DNA of 24,197 nucleotides from an uncultured Veillonella sp. (lineage in GTDB: Bacteria > Bacillota > Negativicutes > Veillonellales > Veillonellaceae). The notes beneath the pieces are model-generated. The model searched no databases, was not told where the DNA came from, and was given only the letters and a program-made list of their open reading frames with translations. Where the stretch lies: contig CAAEOZ010000050.1 of NCBI GenBank assembly GCA_900757715.1, positions 1 through 24,197 of the forward strand, written 5' to 3'. Of this stretch, positions 1 to 7,957 are shown piece by piece (position 1 is the first letter of the stretch; every line of letters starts with the position of its first letter). The translations under genes and the position numbers were made by a program.

Positions 1-462
1 AAGCAAAACGCCAGCACCGGCAAAGCCACCTAAGCTCCACCCACCATGATAGGCACCCATCAAGTGCTTTTTGCTCACCTTTTCAGTTAAAATGGCTTGT
101 AAATTAGCCGATGCCGCACTTAGGCCTGTACCAATGCCAAAGAAGAATAAAGCAGCTGTTGTAGTAGCAATGGTAGAACACATGGTAATAACAGCAAGAG
201 ATAACATACCAATAAAGCTAGCTAACAAAACGACTCTCTTACACCCAAAGCTTTCTACAAGCTTACCTGCTATAGCCATGGATAAACAAGAACCTACACC
301 GAGCAACAAAATCATGGAACCTAATACATCTTCACCAATACTAAGCTTTGCTTTTAAATATGGCACAAAACCAGCCCATAAAGCTGTGTACATACCAGGG
401 ATAAAAAATGCCCCAAAAGCACCACGAATATTTGCTGTTGAAATAGAAACTTGATCGTTCAT
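1..462 (-). CDS. MFS transporter, N-terminal part (cut by window edge)
   Basis: The minus strand encodes 154 codons from an ATG at 460-462, open to the window edge, so only the N-terminal part is visible. The start follows an AGAAAGGA ribosome binding site. The translated product has repeated hydrophobic segments, with about four membrane helices in the visible part. The stretch GKLVESFGCKRV at about residues 66-77 fits the loop 2-3 signature of the major facilitator superfamily (G-x-x-x-D-x-x-G-R-K/R). Residues such as FVPYLKAKLSIGEDVLG between helices 1 and 2 are typical of sugar or drug-type MFS carriers, but the substrate cannot be told. It would sit in the inner membrane. A plus-strand reading frame at 71-454 is only a shadow of this gene. 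Confidence 0.8.
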   Translation of the reverse strand, partial: MNDQVSISTANIRGAFGAFFIPGMYTALWAGFVPYLKAKLSIGEDVLGSMILLLGVGSCLSMAIAGKLVESFGCKRVVLLASFIGMLSLAVITMCSTIATTTAALFFFGIGTGLSAASANLQAILTEKVSKKHLMGAYHGGWSLGGFAGAGVLL

Positions 463-584
463 TACATCCTTTCTGGCTTCTAGAACCGTCCGGCGAAGAA
501 AGGCCCTTTTTATCCGCAAAATACTAAAACTTGTACTTTAACAGGAAACCATTTTAATTACATATGATTTAATACTGGAATATA

Positions 585-619
585 ATAAACCCCTTTACAA
601 AAAATGTAAAGGGGTTTAT
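585..619 (-). terminator. Hairpin terminator downstream of the left M20 gene
   Basis: Two perfect 15-base arms (585-599 and 605-619) surround an A5 loop. The hairpin lies 12 bases beyond the stop of the minus-strand M20 gene at 631. The following minus-strand sequence is AT-rich but lacks a long T run, so termination may be less efficient than at the other terminators in the window. Confidence 0.75.
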
Positions 620-630
620 CAGATTAAAAT

Positions 631-1812
631 TTATTTATTTTCTTGTAACCAAGCAATGGCATATTCCGCATACACCGCTGATGCCGCAGAGAGTACAGAG
701 TCATCCATATTAAAGCGATTGTTATGATGATCGTAGGTAGCTTCTACATCAGGGTTTTGAATGCCAATAAAAGCAAAGCAGCCCGGCTTATCCCGTAAAT
801 ACCATGCAAAATCTTCTCCAGGCATTACTTTACGCATCTTAGAAAGCTTGTCTTTACCTAATGTATCAATAACAACACGTTCTGCTAGTTCACTGGATTC
901 ATGATCATTAATAGTAGGTGGTACTTTTTTTACATATTCTAATGTAGCAGTCGCGCCATAAGCTTCAGCCGTATGTTCTACTACGCGGCGTATGGATTCA
1001 ACATAATACTCTTCTTGATCAGGATCAAAGAATCGAATGGTACCACCCATTTTCGCTTCACCAGGGATAACATTCCATTCAGATCCAGAGTGAATATTCC
1101 CAATAGTTAGTACAAGAGAGTCTAACGCGCTAACATTACGAGACACTACGGTTTGCAAATTCATAACGATGGCACTAGCCACTACGATAGCATCGACAGC
1201 TTGGTGTGGCTGTGCACCATGACCTTGTTTGCCTTTTACGTTAATAGTAATTTGGCTACTCGCAGCCATACGAGGACCTTCCTCAACAGACACAAGGCCC
1301 GCTGGCAAATCGATCCACACATGACCACCAAAGATAGCGTCCACCTTATCATACCAGTCACCAAACTTGATGAAATCCGGAGCCCCTGCGCCAGTTTCTT
1401 CAGCAGGTTGGAATGCTAAATACACATCGCCTTCAATACGGTCTTTCATAGACATTAGCATCTTAGCCGCACCTAATAAAATAGCCATATGTCCATCATG
1501 ACCGCAAGCATGCATTTTACCTTCTACTTCAGATTTATAGTCCACTGTATTATGTTCATGAACAGGCAGTGCATCGATGTCGGCGCGTAATGCAATAGCC
1601 TTTCCAGGCTTAGCACCATGGATAATACCGATTAAACCTATACCACGTTCTGTGTCTACATGAACCTCTACGCCCATCGATCCTAATTCTTTAGCGAGTG
1701 TCTTTGTCGTTTCAAACTCTTCGTTGCTGAGCTCCGGATGTTTATGAAAATATCTACGCCAATCTTGAACGTAGCCTTTATATTGTTCTATTAAATCGCG
1801 ACTATGCATCAT
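631..1812 (-). CDS. M20 (M20D-type) metal-dependent amidohydrolase / amino-acid deacylase
   Basis: This 393-residue protein belongs to the M20 peptidase/amidohydrolase family, close to the HipO / IAA-amino-acid hydrolase / N-acetyl-diaminopimelate deacetylase branch (M20D). These enzymes hydrolyse N-acyl amino acids in the cytoplasm using two metal ions. Visible metal and catalytic motifs are HACGHDGH (residues 101-108; Cys103 and His105), QPAEE (135-139), GGHVW (162-166), PGEDFAWY and a late DHH. Two adjacent ATGs exist (1812 and 1809). The AGGAGG site is 4 bases from the first and 7 from the second, so translation may begin at Met2. The gene lies downstream of the argFCBD cluster and is paralogous to the M20 gene at 6549-7736. 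The substrate is unknown; acetylated ornithine or another acyl-amino acid is plausible. Confidence 0.88.
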   Translation of the reverse strand: MMHSRDLIEQYKGYVQDWRRYFHKHPELSNEEFETTKTLAKELGSMGVEVHVDTERGIGLIGIIHGAKPGKAIALRADIDALPVHEHNTVDYKSEVEGKMHACGHDGHMAILLGAAKMLMSMKDRIEGDVYLAFQPAEETGAGAPDFIKFGDWYDKVDAIFGGHVWIDLPAGLVSVEEGPRMAASSQITINVKGKQGHGAQPHQAVDAIVVASAIVMNLQTVVSRNVSALDSLVLTIGNIHSGSEWNVIPGEAKMGGTIRFFDPDQEEYYVESIRRVVEHTAEAYGATATLEYVKKVPPTINDHESSELAERVVIDTLGKDKLSKMRKVMPGEDFAWYLRDKPGCFAFIGIQNPDVEATYDHHNNRFNMDDSVLSAASAVYAEYAIAWLQENK

Positions 1813-1960
1813 ATCGCCTCCTCTAATATCAGTATATCAATTACATATCAATATGCATCGCTAATATATAACGATTATACAGTCTACGAATTTATAAATA
1901 CACAACCTACTTGCACCAAGAAAAACCCCTTATTTAGGGAAATAACAGGATAAATGTAAA

Positions 1961-1992
1961 AGAAAACGACAGGCAGCGCCATGTCGTTTTCT
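1961..1992 (-). terminator. Intrinsic terminator after the 60-residue peptide gene
   Basis: Arms AGAAAACGACA (1961-1971) and TGTCGTTTTCT (1982-1992) pair perfectly over 11 bases with a GC-rich loop. On the minus strand the hairpin is followed by TTTT and lies 7 bases past the stop at 2000. Confidence 0.8.
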
Positions 1993-1999
1993 CAGTTTC

Positions 2000-2182
2000 T
2001 TATCGGTTGCGCAATACTGCTTGTACCGCTAAGGATACAACAGCTGTTGCAACTGTCACAGCAGCGGTGATTTTCGCCGTTGTGATAATTTCTTCTTTTG
2101 TAGGTTTTGCTTTTGCAGCAATGTCCAACGTTTTTGCTACCGCCGGAACCAATACTTCATTACGTAAGGATTCTGTATTCAT
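2000..2182 (-). CDS. Small hypothetical membrane peptide (60 aa)
   Basis: I do not recognise this family. The 60-residue product has a polar, slightly charged N-terminal half (through KAKPTKEE, about residues 25-32). A single long Ala/Val/Thr-rich hydrophobic segment follows, from about residue 33 to 57, ending in RNR. This suggests one membrane-spanning or membrane-associated helix with a basic cytoplasmic tail. Although short, it is well supported. A GGAGGAG ribosome binding site sits 5 bases before the ATG, and an intrinsic terminator follows the stop within 8 bases. The overlapping plus-strand frame has neither. It lies between argD and the M20 gene on the same strand, with 137 bases separating it from argD, so it may be its own unit. 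Confidence 0.7.
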   Translation of the reverse strand: MNTESLRNEVLVPAVAKTLDIAAKAKPTKEEIITTAKITAAVTVATAVVSLAVQAVLRNR

Positions 2183-2319
2183 ATTTACTCCTCCAATATA
2201 GACTGTTTCTTCTAGGGTAACACGAATACGGACTAAAGTCTATATAATCATCGGTTTATTTCCATAGTTCAATGTTACATAACTATAGTAAACAATATTT
2301 ATGAAAGCTAGACGAATTC

Positions 2320-3507
2320 TTATTTTGCAGCTAATTCTTCAATCACTTCAGCCAAAATACGTATCGCCTTTTCTAATTGTTCTTGTGGAATATTAAGGGC
2401 TGGTAAAAGTCGTACCTTATTTTTAGCAGATAAGCATACTACGCCCTTTTCTAAACATTTTGCAATGACAGCTTTTGCATCTACTGTAGTCTCAATACCG
2501 AGCATGAGCCCCATACCACTAACACCAATGACACCAAGTTTACCAGTTAAGGTAGATTTTACGTATTCCCCTTTTACTTTTACAGAATCGAGAAATTCAG
2601 GAGTTAACCGGCTAATAATAGTGTTCCCTGCAGCCGCGCAGATTGGATTTCCCCCAAAGGTAGTAGCGTGGGCACCAGCATTTAAAACGTACTGCATCTT
2701 TTCATTGAACAAAGTAGCCCCCATTGGTAGACCTCCCGCCAAGCCTTTTGCAGTAGATACCACATCTGGTTCGATGCCAAATTGTTGGTATGCATATAGA
2801 CTACCTGTTCGACCATTACCAGTTTGTACCTCATCGATGAGTACCAGTTGATCGTGTTCATGCGCATATTTTGTTACCGCTTGGACAAACTCTTTATCTA
2901 AGGGCATAACCCCACCTTCACCTTGGATAGGTTCCATCATGATAGCACAAACAGCTGGATTAGCAAGGACTTTCAACGCCGCATCAATATCATTGGCCGG
3001 AGTATGAATAAAGCCTTCCGTAAATGGGAAGAAATGTTGATGGAATACATCTTGTCCTGTAGCAGACAAGGTGGTAATAGTACGACCGTGGAAACTATTG
3101 ACCAAGGTAACAACTACATGACGACCTTCGCCGTATTTATCATGGCTATATTTACGCGCTGCCTTAATAGCACATTCGTTAGACTCCGCACCAGAGTTAG
3201 AGAAAAACACCTTTTTCATCCCCGTTTTTGCGCAGAGCTGTTTCGCTAGTTCAATTTGCGGCAAAGAATAGTATAAATTAGAAATATGATTCAACGCATG
3301 AGACTGCTTAGTAACAGCCTCAGTCCACTCATCATCGTCAACACCAAAAGCCGTTACACCAATGCCAGAGCCAAGATCGATGTACTCTTTACCATCTACG
3401 TCCCACAAGAGAGAACCCTTCCCTTTTTCAAAGCATACGTTAAACCGACCATACGTATTGGCTATATATTCTTTATCTTGTTTTTCAAAATCCATTGTAT
3501 TATTCAT
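2320..3507 (-). CDS. argD: Acetylornithine aminotransferase
   Basis: This PLP-dependent class III aminotransferase of 395 residues converts N-acetylglutamate semialdehyde and glutamate to N-acetylornithine and 2-oxoglutarate. Motifs seen are FFSNSGAESNE (101-111), NSFHGRT (138-144), LIDEVQTG (223-230, with the Asp that contacts the PLP ring nitrogen) and STAKGLAGGLPMGA (251-264), in which Lys254 is the expected Schiff-base lysine. The ATG at 3507 is chosen because GGAGG lies 5 bases upstream. The longer frame starting at a TTG at 3519 would run through that site. It is the last biosynthetic gene of the argFCBD order, 81 bases after argB. The family also contains ornithine and other aminotransferases, but the arg context makes ArgD the best call. 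Confidence 0.93.
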   Translation of the reverse strand: MNNTMDFEKQDKEYIANTYGRFNVCFEKGKGSLLWDVDGKEYIDLGSGIGVTAFGVDDDEWTEAVTKQSHALNHISNLYYSLPQIELAKQLCAKTGMKKVFFSNSGAESNECAIKAARKYSHDKYGEGRHVVVTLVNSFHGRTITTLSATGQDVFHQHFFPFTEGFIHTPANDIDAALKVLANPAVCAIMMEPIQGEGGVMPLDKEFVQAVTKYAHEHDQLVLIDEVQTGNGRTGSLYAYQQFGIEPDVVSTAKGLAGGLPMGATLFNEKMQYVLNAGAHATTFGGNPICAAAGNTIISRLTPEFLDSVKVKGEYVKSTLTGKLGVIGVSGMGLMLGIETTVDAKAVIAKCLEKGVVCLSAKNKVRLLPALNIPQEQLEKAIRILAEVIEELAAK

Positions 3508-3588
3508 GATATCCTCCAAACGTACGGCCTTGCCGCCGTCATCTATATAAAAGGTAGTCAGATGATTACCAAAATTATATCTACTATT

Positions 3589-4446
3589 TTAAGCTACAAA
3601 CATGGTACCAAGACCTTCATCGGTCAATAGTTCGATAAGAATGGCATGTGGAATTTCACCATTGATGATAAATACCTTCTGTGCCCCTGCTTCGATGGCC
3701 TCTAAACAGCAATCTACTTTAGGAATCATACCTCCTGCAATGATACCATCGGCTTTTAACTGAGCTGCCTCAGCCATTGTAATTTTAGAAATTAAAGAAT
3801 CTGGATCGTGTACATCTCGCAGTACACCATCAATATTGGTCATAGCCACCATTGTTTCCGCCTTGAGGGCGCCCGCAATCTTTGCGGCTACCGTATCAGC
3901 ATTAATATTGTAAGTATTACCATCGGCACCCATACCGATAGAAGAAATAACCGGAATATAGCCACGGCTAATTACGTCATGGATAATGCTCGTATCAATA
4001 GTATCAATATAACCTACATAACCAAGTTCTTCGTTTTGTTTATGAACTTGAATCATGTTGCCATCCACACCACAGAGGCCAACAGCTTTACCACCAAGAT
4101 CCGTTAAATCCGCCACGAGACCTTTATTCACCTTGCCAGCTAATACCATTTGTACAACATCCATCGTTGCTTCATCGGTAACACGTAGACCATTTGCAAA
4201 ATGTGATTCAATTTGCATCGCCTCTAAGGTACTATTGATAGCCGGTCCTCCACCATGAACTAGAACTACTTTTACACCTACCAATTGGAGTAGCAGTAAG
4301 TCCTTCATAACAGATTTTTTTAATTCTTCATCAGTCATAGCATTGCCGCCGTATTTAACGACAACATACTGATCGGTATATTGTTTTATATATGGAACGG
4401 CCGCCGTTAGTATCTGCGCCCGCATTGCATTTGTTACATCCTTCAT
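3589..4446 (-). CDS. argB: Acetylglutamate kinase
   Basis: This 285-residue amino-acid kinase phosphorylates N-acetylglutamate with ATP, the second step of arginine synthesis. The sequence shows VVKYGGNAM (29-37, nucleotide-binding Lys31), VHGGGPAI (63-70), FANGLRVTDEATMD (83-96) and the ISSIGMGADGNTYNINAD region near the C-terminal lobe. The extra N-terminal helix (about MRAQILTAAVPYIKQY, residues 8-23) before the first glycine motif is the feature known from arginine-inhibited hexameric kinases. Feedback inhibition by arginine is therefore likely, though that is inferred. The start has an AGAGG site with 7-base spacing. Only 10 bases separate it from argC upstream, so the two are almost certainly cotranscribed. 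Confidence 0.95.
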   Translation of the reverse strand: MKDVTNAMRAQILTAAVPYIKQYTDQYVVVKYGGNAMTDEELKKSVMKDLLLLQLVGVKVVLVHGGGPAINSTLEAMQIESHFANGLRVTDEATMDVVQMVLAGKVNKGLVADLTDLGGKAVGLCGVDGNMIQVHKQNEELGYVGYIDTIDTSIIHDVISRGYIPVISSIGMGADGNTYNINADTVAAKIAGALKAETMVAMTNIDGVLRDVHDPDSLISKITMAEAAQLKADGIIAGGMIPKVDCCLEAIEAGAQKVFIINGEIPHAILIELLTDEGLGTMFVA

Positions 4447-4456
4447 AGTATTACCT

Positions 4457-5407
4457 CTACCCCAATACCAATCCAGTTTCTTCTGGCAAACCTAATGCGA
4501 TATTCATGCATTGAACAGCCGCACCCGATGCACCTTTACCTAAATTATCGAATATAGCGTGAACCATAATGCGCTCATCGTTACCAGTCACATAGATTTT
4601 CATGCTGTCCGTATTGCTTAATTGATTAGCGTTTAACATGCCAGTGTTACTATTTTCAGTAAATGGTGCGACCGTAATAATCGTACTATGTTTATAAAAG
4701 TCTTCTAATACTTGTTGCACCTTATCAATGCAAACAGGTTTATGACATAAACGACTATGAATACCTACAGTAACCTCCATCCCAGAGTAGTAGTCATCAA
4801 CGATTGGCATAAAAATTGGTGCTTCACTAATGCCACATACATGTTGTACTTCAGGTAAATGTTTATGTTCTTGACCAAGCCCATATTGACGAGGAGCATA
4901 AAGGAAATAGTCTTTTGGATTGCTTTCATATTGGCCAATCATCTTTTTACCACCACCGCTATAGCCTGTTAAGGATGTAATGGTGAAAGGATAATCCGCT
5001 GGCACGAGCCCTGCTTTTACAAGAGGCGCTATACAAGCAATCATACCGCTCGCATGACAGCCAGGATTTGCAATATGTTTTTTAGTTGCAATAGCTGTTT
5101 TGTAGCTTTCACCTAGTTCTGGGAACCCATATGCCCAACCAGCTGTAGTTCTAAACGCTGTAGAAGTATCAATAACCTTACATGGAAAATCACCAATAGC
5201 GGCCATAATTTCCTTAGAAGCCACATCAGGTAAACATAGAAATACAAGATCTGCTTTTTTTGCAACCACTTTAATGGCCTCAAGATTTTTGCGATCCTCA
5301 TCAGCTGTGGCTAAGAGTTCTATATCTTTTCTATCGGATAATCGTTCATGAATTCTAAGACCAGTTGTGCCTTCATGACCAACAATAAATACTCTATGGG
5401 GTGTCAT
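4457..5407 (-). CDS. argC: N-acetyl-gamma-glutamyl-phosphate reductase
   Basis: This 316-residue NAD(P)H-dependent reductase makes N-acetylglutamate semialdehyde. It has an N-terminal dinucleotide-binding segment (HRVFIVGHEGTTGLRI, 4-19), the catalytic cysteine in NPGCHASG (Cys117) and a GYSGGGKKMIGQY loop (148-160), with EHKHLPEV further on supplying the expected catalytic histidine. At this length it resembles the shorter type-2 ArgC subgroup rather than the roughly 345-residue form. The ATG at 5407 is favoured: GAGG lies 6 bases upstream, whereas the in-frame GTG at 5419 would overlap that site. It is 110 bases downstream of argF. That gap carries an 11-bp inverted repeat and could hold a secondary promoter. 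Confidence 0.94.
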   Translation of the reverse strand: MTPHRVFIVGHEGTTGLRIHERLSDRKDIELLATADEDRKNLEAIKVVAKKADLVFLCLPDVASKEIMAAIGDFPCKVIDTSTAFRTTAGWAYGFPELGESYKTAIATKKHIANPGCHASGMIACIAPLVKAGLVPADYPFTITSLTGYSGGGKKMIGQYESNPKDYFLYAPRQYGLGQEHKHLPEVQHVCGISEAPIFMPIVDDYYSGMEVTVGIHSRLCHKPVCIDKVQQVLEDFYKHSTIITVAPFTENSNTGMLNANQLSNTDSMKIYVTGNDERIMVHAIFDNLGKGASGAAVQCMNIALGLPEETGLVLG

Positions 5408-5442
5408 AATAAACCTCACTTCTCACCTATTAGTGACTCACA

Positions 5443-5477
5443 CCTATTTATATAGCCCTTTATCCAATATAAATAGG
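5443..5477. repeat. 11-bp perfect inverted repeat between argF and argC
   Basis: CCTATTTATAT (5443-5453) and ATATAAATAGG (5467-5477) are perfect reverse complements around a 13-base loop. There is no T run after it on either strand, so it does not look like a terminator. It could be an operator, an mRNA-processing or stabilising hairpin before argC, or chance in AT-rich DNA. Confidence 0.5.
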
Positions 5478-5517
5478 AAACAAACTATACGATTCATCAC
5501 CATTTAGGAGGATGAAT

Positions 5518-6528
5518 TTATTTCAATGGATAATCTCCAAAGGTAGCAACCATAACTGCCTTAATCGTGTGGAGACGATTTTCGGCTTCTTGAAACGCTA
5601 ACGAGTTTGGACCTTCGAACACCTCTTCGGTCACCTCAATGCCATTCATGCCAAACCGTTCATAAATATCTTTACCTACTTGTGTTTCTGTGTTGTGAAA
5701 CGCAGGTAAACAGTGGCAGAACTTAGTATTTGGATTGCCAGTTAATGCCATCATTTCTCCATTTACTTGGAATGGTTTAAAGGTATTGATACGTTCTTCC
5801 CACATATCGTATGTATCGCCCATGGTTACCCATACGCCTGTGTAGATGACATCTAAGCCTTTAACGCCTTCAGCTACATCATCTGTGCAAGTAATAGTAG
5901 CACCCGTTTCTTTAGCCACTTTTAAGCACTCTTCGTAGAATGGACCAGCTGGCCAGTATTGTTTAGGACCAATGAGTCTGAAAGTCATCCCCATTTTAAC
6001 GGCACCACTCATCAAGGCATTGCACATATTTGATCGACCATGTCCAACATAAGCGAAGGATATTTCATTCAATGGTTTATCGATATTTTCTTGTATGGTT
6101 AAGAAATTCGCTAAGGTTTGTGTGGGATGATCCATATCGGTAAGCCCATTCCAAACTGGCACACCAGAATATTCCGCCAATGTATCTACGTCCTCTTGGT
6201 CAAAGCCTCTAAACTCGATAGCATCATACATGGAACCAAGAACACGAGCCGTATCCTTTAAGGATTCCTTCTTATTCATTTGAGAACCTGTAGGACCAAG
6301 ATATGTTGTAAAAGCACCTTGGTCAGCAGCCCCTACCTCAAAAGCACAACGTGTCCGCGTTGAGTCCTTTTCAAAGATTAGAACAAAATTTTTACCTTCT
6401 AATGTTTTAATTTCCTTGCCCGCTTTTTTATCTGCTTTTAGCTTCGCTGCTAAATCCAAAAAATACTTAATTTCCTCTGGTGTATATTGAAGCATTGTTT
6501 TAAATGATTTATGTTGTAAACTTTTCAT
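5518..6528 (-). CDS. argF: Ornithine carbamoyltransferase
   Basis: This 336-residue transcarbamoylase condenses ornithine with carbamoyl phosphate to citrulline in the cytoplasm. The carbamoyl-phosphate binding motif STRTR (56-60), the HPTQTLAN motif (134-141) and the ornithine-side HCLPAFHN motif (272-279) are all intact, and the length is normal for the family. The start has AGAGG 5 bases upstream. It follows the M20 gene by 20 bases and precedes argC by 110 bases on the same strand. The catabolic paralogue (arginine deiminase pathway) is an alternative. Linkage to argCBD and the absence of arcA or arcC nearby favour the anabolic enzyme. Confidence 0.95.
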   Translation of the reverse strand: MKSLQHKSFKTMLQYTPEEIKYFLDLAAKLKADKKAGKEIKTLEGKNFVLIFEKDSTRTRCAFEVGAADQGAFTTYLGPTGSQMNKKESLKDTARVLGSMYDAIEFRGFDQEDVDTLAEYSGVPVWNGLTDMDHPTQTLANFLTIQENIDKPLNEISFAYVGHGRSNMCNALMSGAVKMGMTFRLIGPKQYWPAGPFYEECLKVAKETGATITCTDDVAEGVKGLDVIYTGVWVTMGDTYDMWEERINTFKPFQVNGEMMALTGNPNTKFCHCLPAFHNTETQVGKDIYERFGMNGIEVTEEVFEGPNSLAFQEAENRLHTIKAVMVATFGDYPLK

Positions 6529-6548
6529 GATAACCTCTTATATGTAAA

Positions 6549-7736
6549 CTACATCTTTTCTTGTAAAAATTCGGCGGCCAACGCTGCCATCATTGTGATA
6601 CCTGGTTCAAGGATACTTTCATCGATGGTGAAAGCTGCATTATGCAACGCTGGATTGCCTTCAAAGCCAGTGCCTAACCAAAGGAAAGCACCTTTAATCT
6701 TATGAAGATAGGCAGAGAAGTCTTCTGCCGTCATAGACGGGAATTCAGGATGTACCACCGCTTCTTTGCCAAAATATTTTTCTACTATGGAGGTGGCGTA
6801 ATCGATGGCCTCTGGATTATTGATAGTAGCACCATGGCCACGTTTATAGTCCAAGGTGCTTTCCGTTTTAAACATCACATCTAGGGCCTGTAAACTTTCA
6901 CTTAAACGTCGCTCAATATAATCACGTTTCTCTGGTTCATAGGTACGACAAGTACCTTCAAGATACACATCACCACAGCCCACATTGTATCGATCACCAC
7001 CATTAATCACTCCAATTGTACACACGAGATTTTCCATAGGATTCGTTTCGCGAGCCACCATGGATTCCACATTTACAATCCAGTTTGCGGCTGCTACAAT
7101 TGCGTCTACCCCATTATGAGGTTCTGCACCATGAGTAGCTTTCCCTTTAATGTGTACGAGGAAGTGATCGGATGCAGCCATGAGATTACCTTTTTTAAGA
7201 CCTACAGTTCCCACTGGCAATTGAGGCCACACATGAAGTCCATATATCTCATCCACATCGTCGAGGATGCCGCTATCGACAATGCCTTGAGCCCCTGGAA
7301 ATAAAGCCTCTTCTTCTGAAGGTTGAAATACGAGTTTCACGGTCCCATGTAATTGATCTTTAATAGATTGTAGAATCGCCGCTGCACCAAGTAAAATTGC
7401 CATGTGGCTATCATGACCGCAGGCATGCATAACACCTTCATTTTGTGAAGCAAAGGGCAAGCCTGTTATTTCATGTATGGGTAACGCATCCATATCGGCA
7501 CGCAATGCAATAACAGGGCCTGTATGAGCACCTTCTATCTTACCGATAACAGCATAATCAGAAATATCGTTTACAAAGGGAATTCCTAGTTCACCAAGCA
7601 CCTTTTGAATAAATAAAGATGTATGTTTCTCTTCACCAGATAACTCTGGATGGCTATGAATATGTCGGCGCCATTCCACAACTTGTTCTTTATATTGGGA
7701 GGCATATTTCTTAATTAAATCTTGTAATGCATTCAT
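6549..7736 (-). CDS. M20 (M20D-type) amidohydrolase at the head of the arg cluster
   Basis: This 395-residue M20-family hydrolase is predicted to deacylate N-acyl amino acids using a two-metal site. Visible motifs are HACGHDSH (104-111; Cys106 and His108), QPSEEE (138-143), GLHVWPQLP, MTAEDFSAY and a C-terminal LHNAAF histidine. The ATG at 7736 is preferred because AAGGAG stands 8 bases before it; a longer frame from 7757 reads through that site. It is the first gene after the arg promoter and palindromes and is 20 bases ahead of argF, so it is likely coregulated with arginine synthesis. It is a paralogue of the gene at 631-1812. Its sequence is of the M20D type rather than classical ArgE (M20A). 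A role in N-acetylornithine deacetylation is attractive but inferred. Confidence 0.88.
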   Translation of the reverse strand: MNALQDLIKKYASQYKEQVVEWRRHIHSHPELSGEEKHTSLFIQKVLGELGIPFVNDISDYAVIGKIEGAHTGPVIALRADMDALPIHEITGLPFASQNEGVMHACGHDSHMAILLGAAAILQSIKDQLHGTVKLVFQPSEEEALFPGAQGIVDSGILDDVDEIYGLHVWPQLPVGTVGLKKGNLMAASDHFLVHIKGKATHGAEPHNGVDAIVAAANWIVNVESMVARETNPMENLVCTIGVINGGDRYNVGCGDVYLEGTCRTYEPEKRDYIERRLSESLQALDVMFKTESTLDYKRGHGATINNPEAIDYATSIVEKYFGKEAVVHPEFPSMTAEDFSAYLHKIKGAFLWLGTGFEGNPALHNAAFTIDESILEPGITMMAALAAEFLQEKM

Positions 7737-7750
7737 TAGGCTATCTCCTT

Positions 7751-7805
7751 TATACACGATATGTATATTTTATACATATTTTGTGTATTTTTATAATCTA
7801 TACAC
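7751..7805. promoter_or_regulatory. Candidate ArgR operator: palindromic TGTATA/TATACA boxes
   Basis: A perfect inverted repeat with 9-base arms (7759-7767 and 7771-7779) around TTT has the form ATATGTATA-TTT-TATACATAT. Further half-sites surround it: TATACAC at 7751-7757 and 7799-7805, and TGTGTAT at 7783-7789. They lie between the predicted transcription start (about 7801) and the ribosome binding site of the first arg-cluster gene, where a repressor would block transcription. The arrangement resembles ARG boxes (TGAATWWWWATTCA-like, with variants in low-GC bacteria). The regulator identity is inferred. Confidence 0.55.
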
Positions 7806-7807
7806 GT

Positions 7808-7836
7808 ATTATAATACTACCTACCATAATTAGCAA
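7808..7836 (-). promoter_or_regulatory. Sigma-A type promoter of the arg cluster
   Basis: On the minus strand TTGCTA (7831-7836) and TATAAT (7808-7813) are separated by 17 bases. This gives a transcript starting near 7801, about 65 bases before the M20 start codon. The -10 box is perfect and the -35 box matches four of six consensus bases. Confidence 0.6.
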
Positions 7837-7924
7837 GTATTTATACAAATCTTCCGTATTTTTATTTGTTATATTGTAAATCAATTTTACTCATAGATTC
7901 TTGCTACCTTTGATTAGAGAAAAA

Positions 7925-7956
7925 AAAAAGACACCTTCCAAAGAAGGTGTCTTTTT
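7925..7956. terminator. Bidirectional intrinsic terminator after the phosphoesterase gene
   Basis: Arms of 14 bases (7925-7938 and 7943-7956) pair perfectly over a CAAA loop, giving an A-run before and a T-run after the GC core GACACCTTC. It sits directly beyond the stop of the minus-strand phosphoesterase at 7958. Confidence 0.92.
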
Positions 7957-7957
7957 C

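Noticed and set aside
463..584. GC-containing leader of the MFS gene considered as a riboswitch
   Set aside because: Only short, poorly defined stems can be drawn, and no known riboswitch signature is seen.
2007..2201. Plus-strand 64-codon open frame over the small membrane peptide
   Set aside because: It has no ribosome binding site, while the opposite strand has an ideal site, a plausible membrane helix and its own terminator.
5512..5601. Plus-strand AGGAGG followed by ATG, a 29-residue frame
   Set aside because: There is no spacing between the site and the ATG, and the frame lies antisense to the end of argF; it is best explained by chance.
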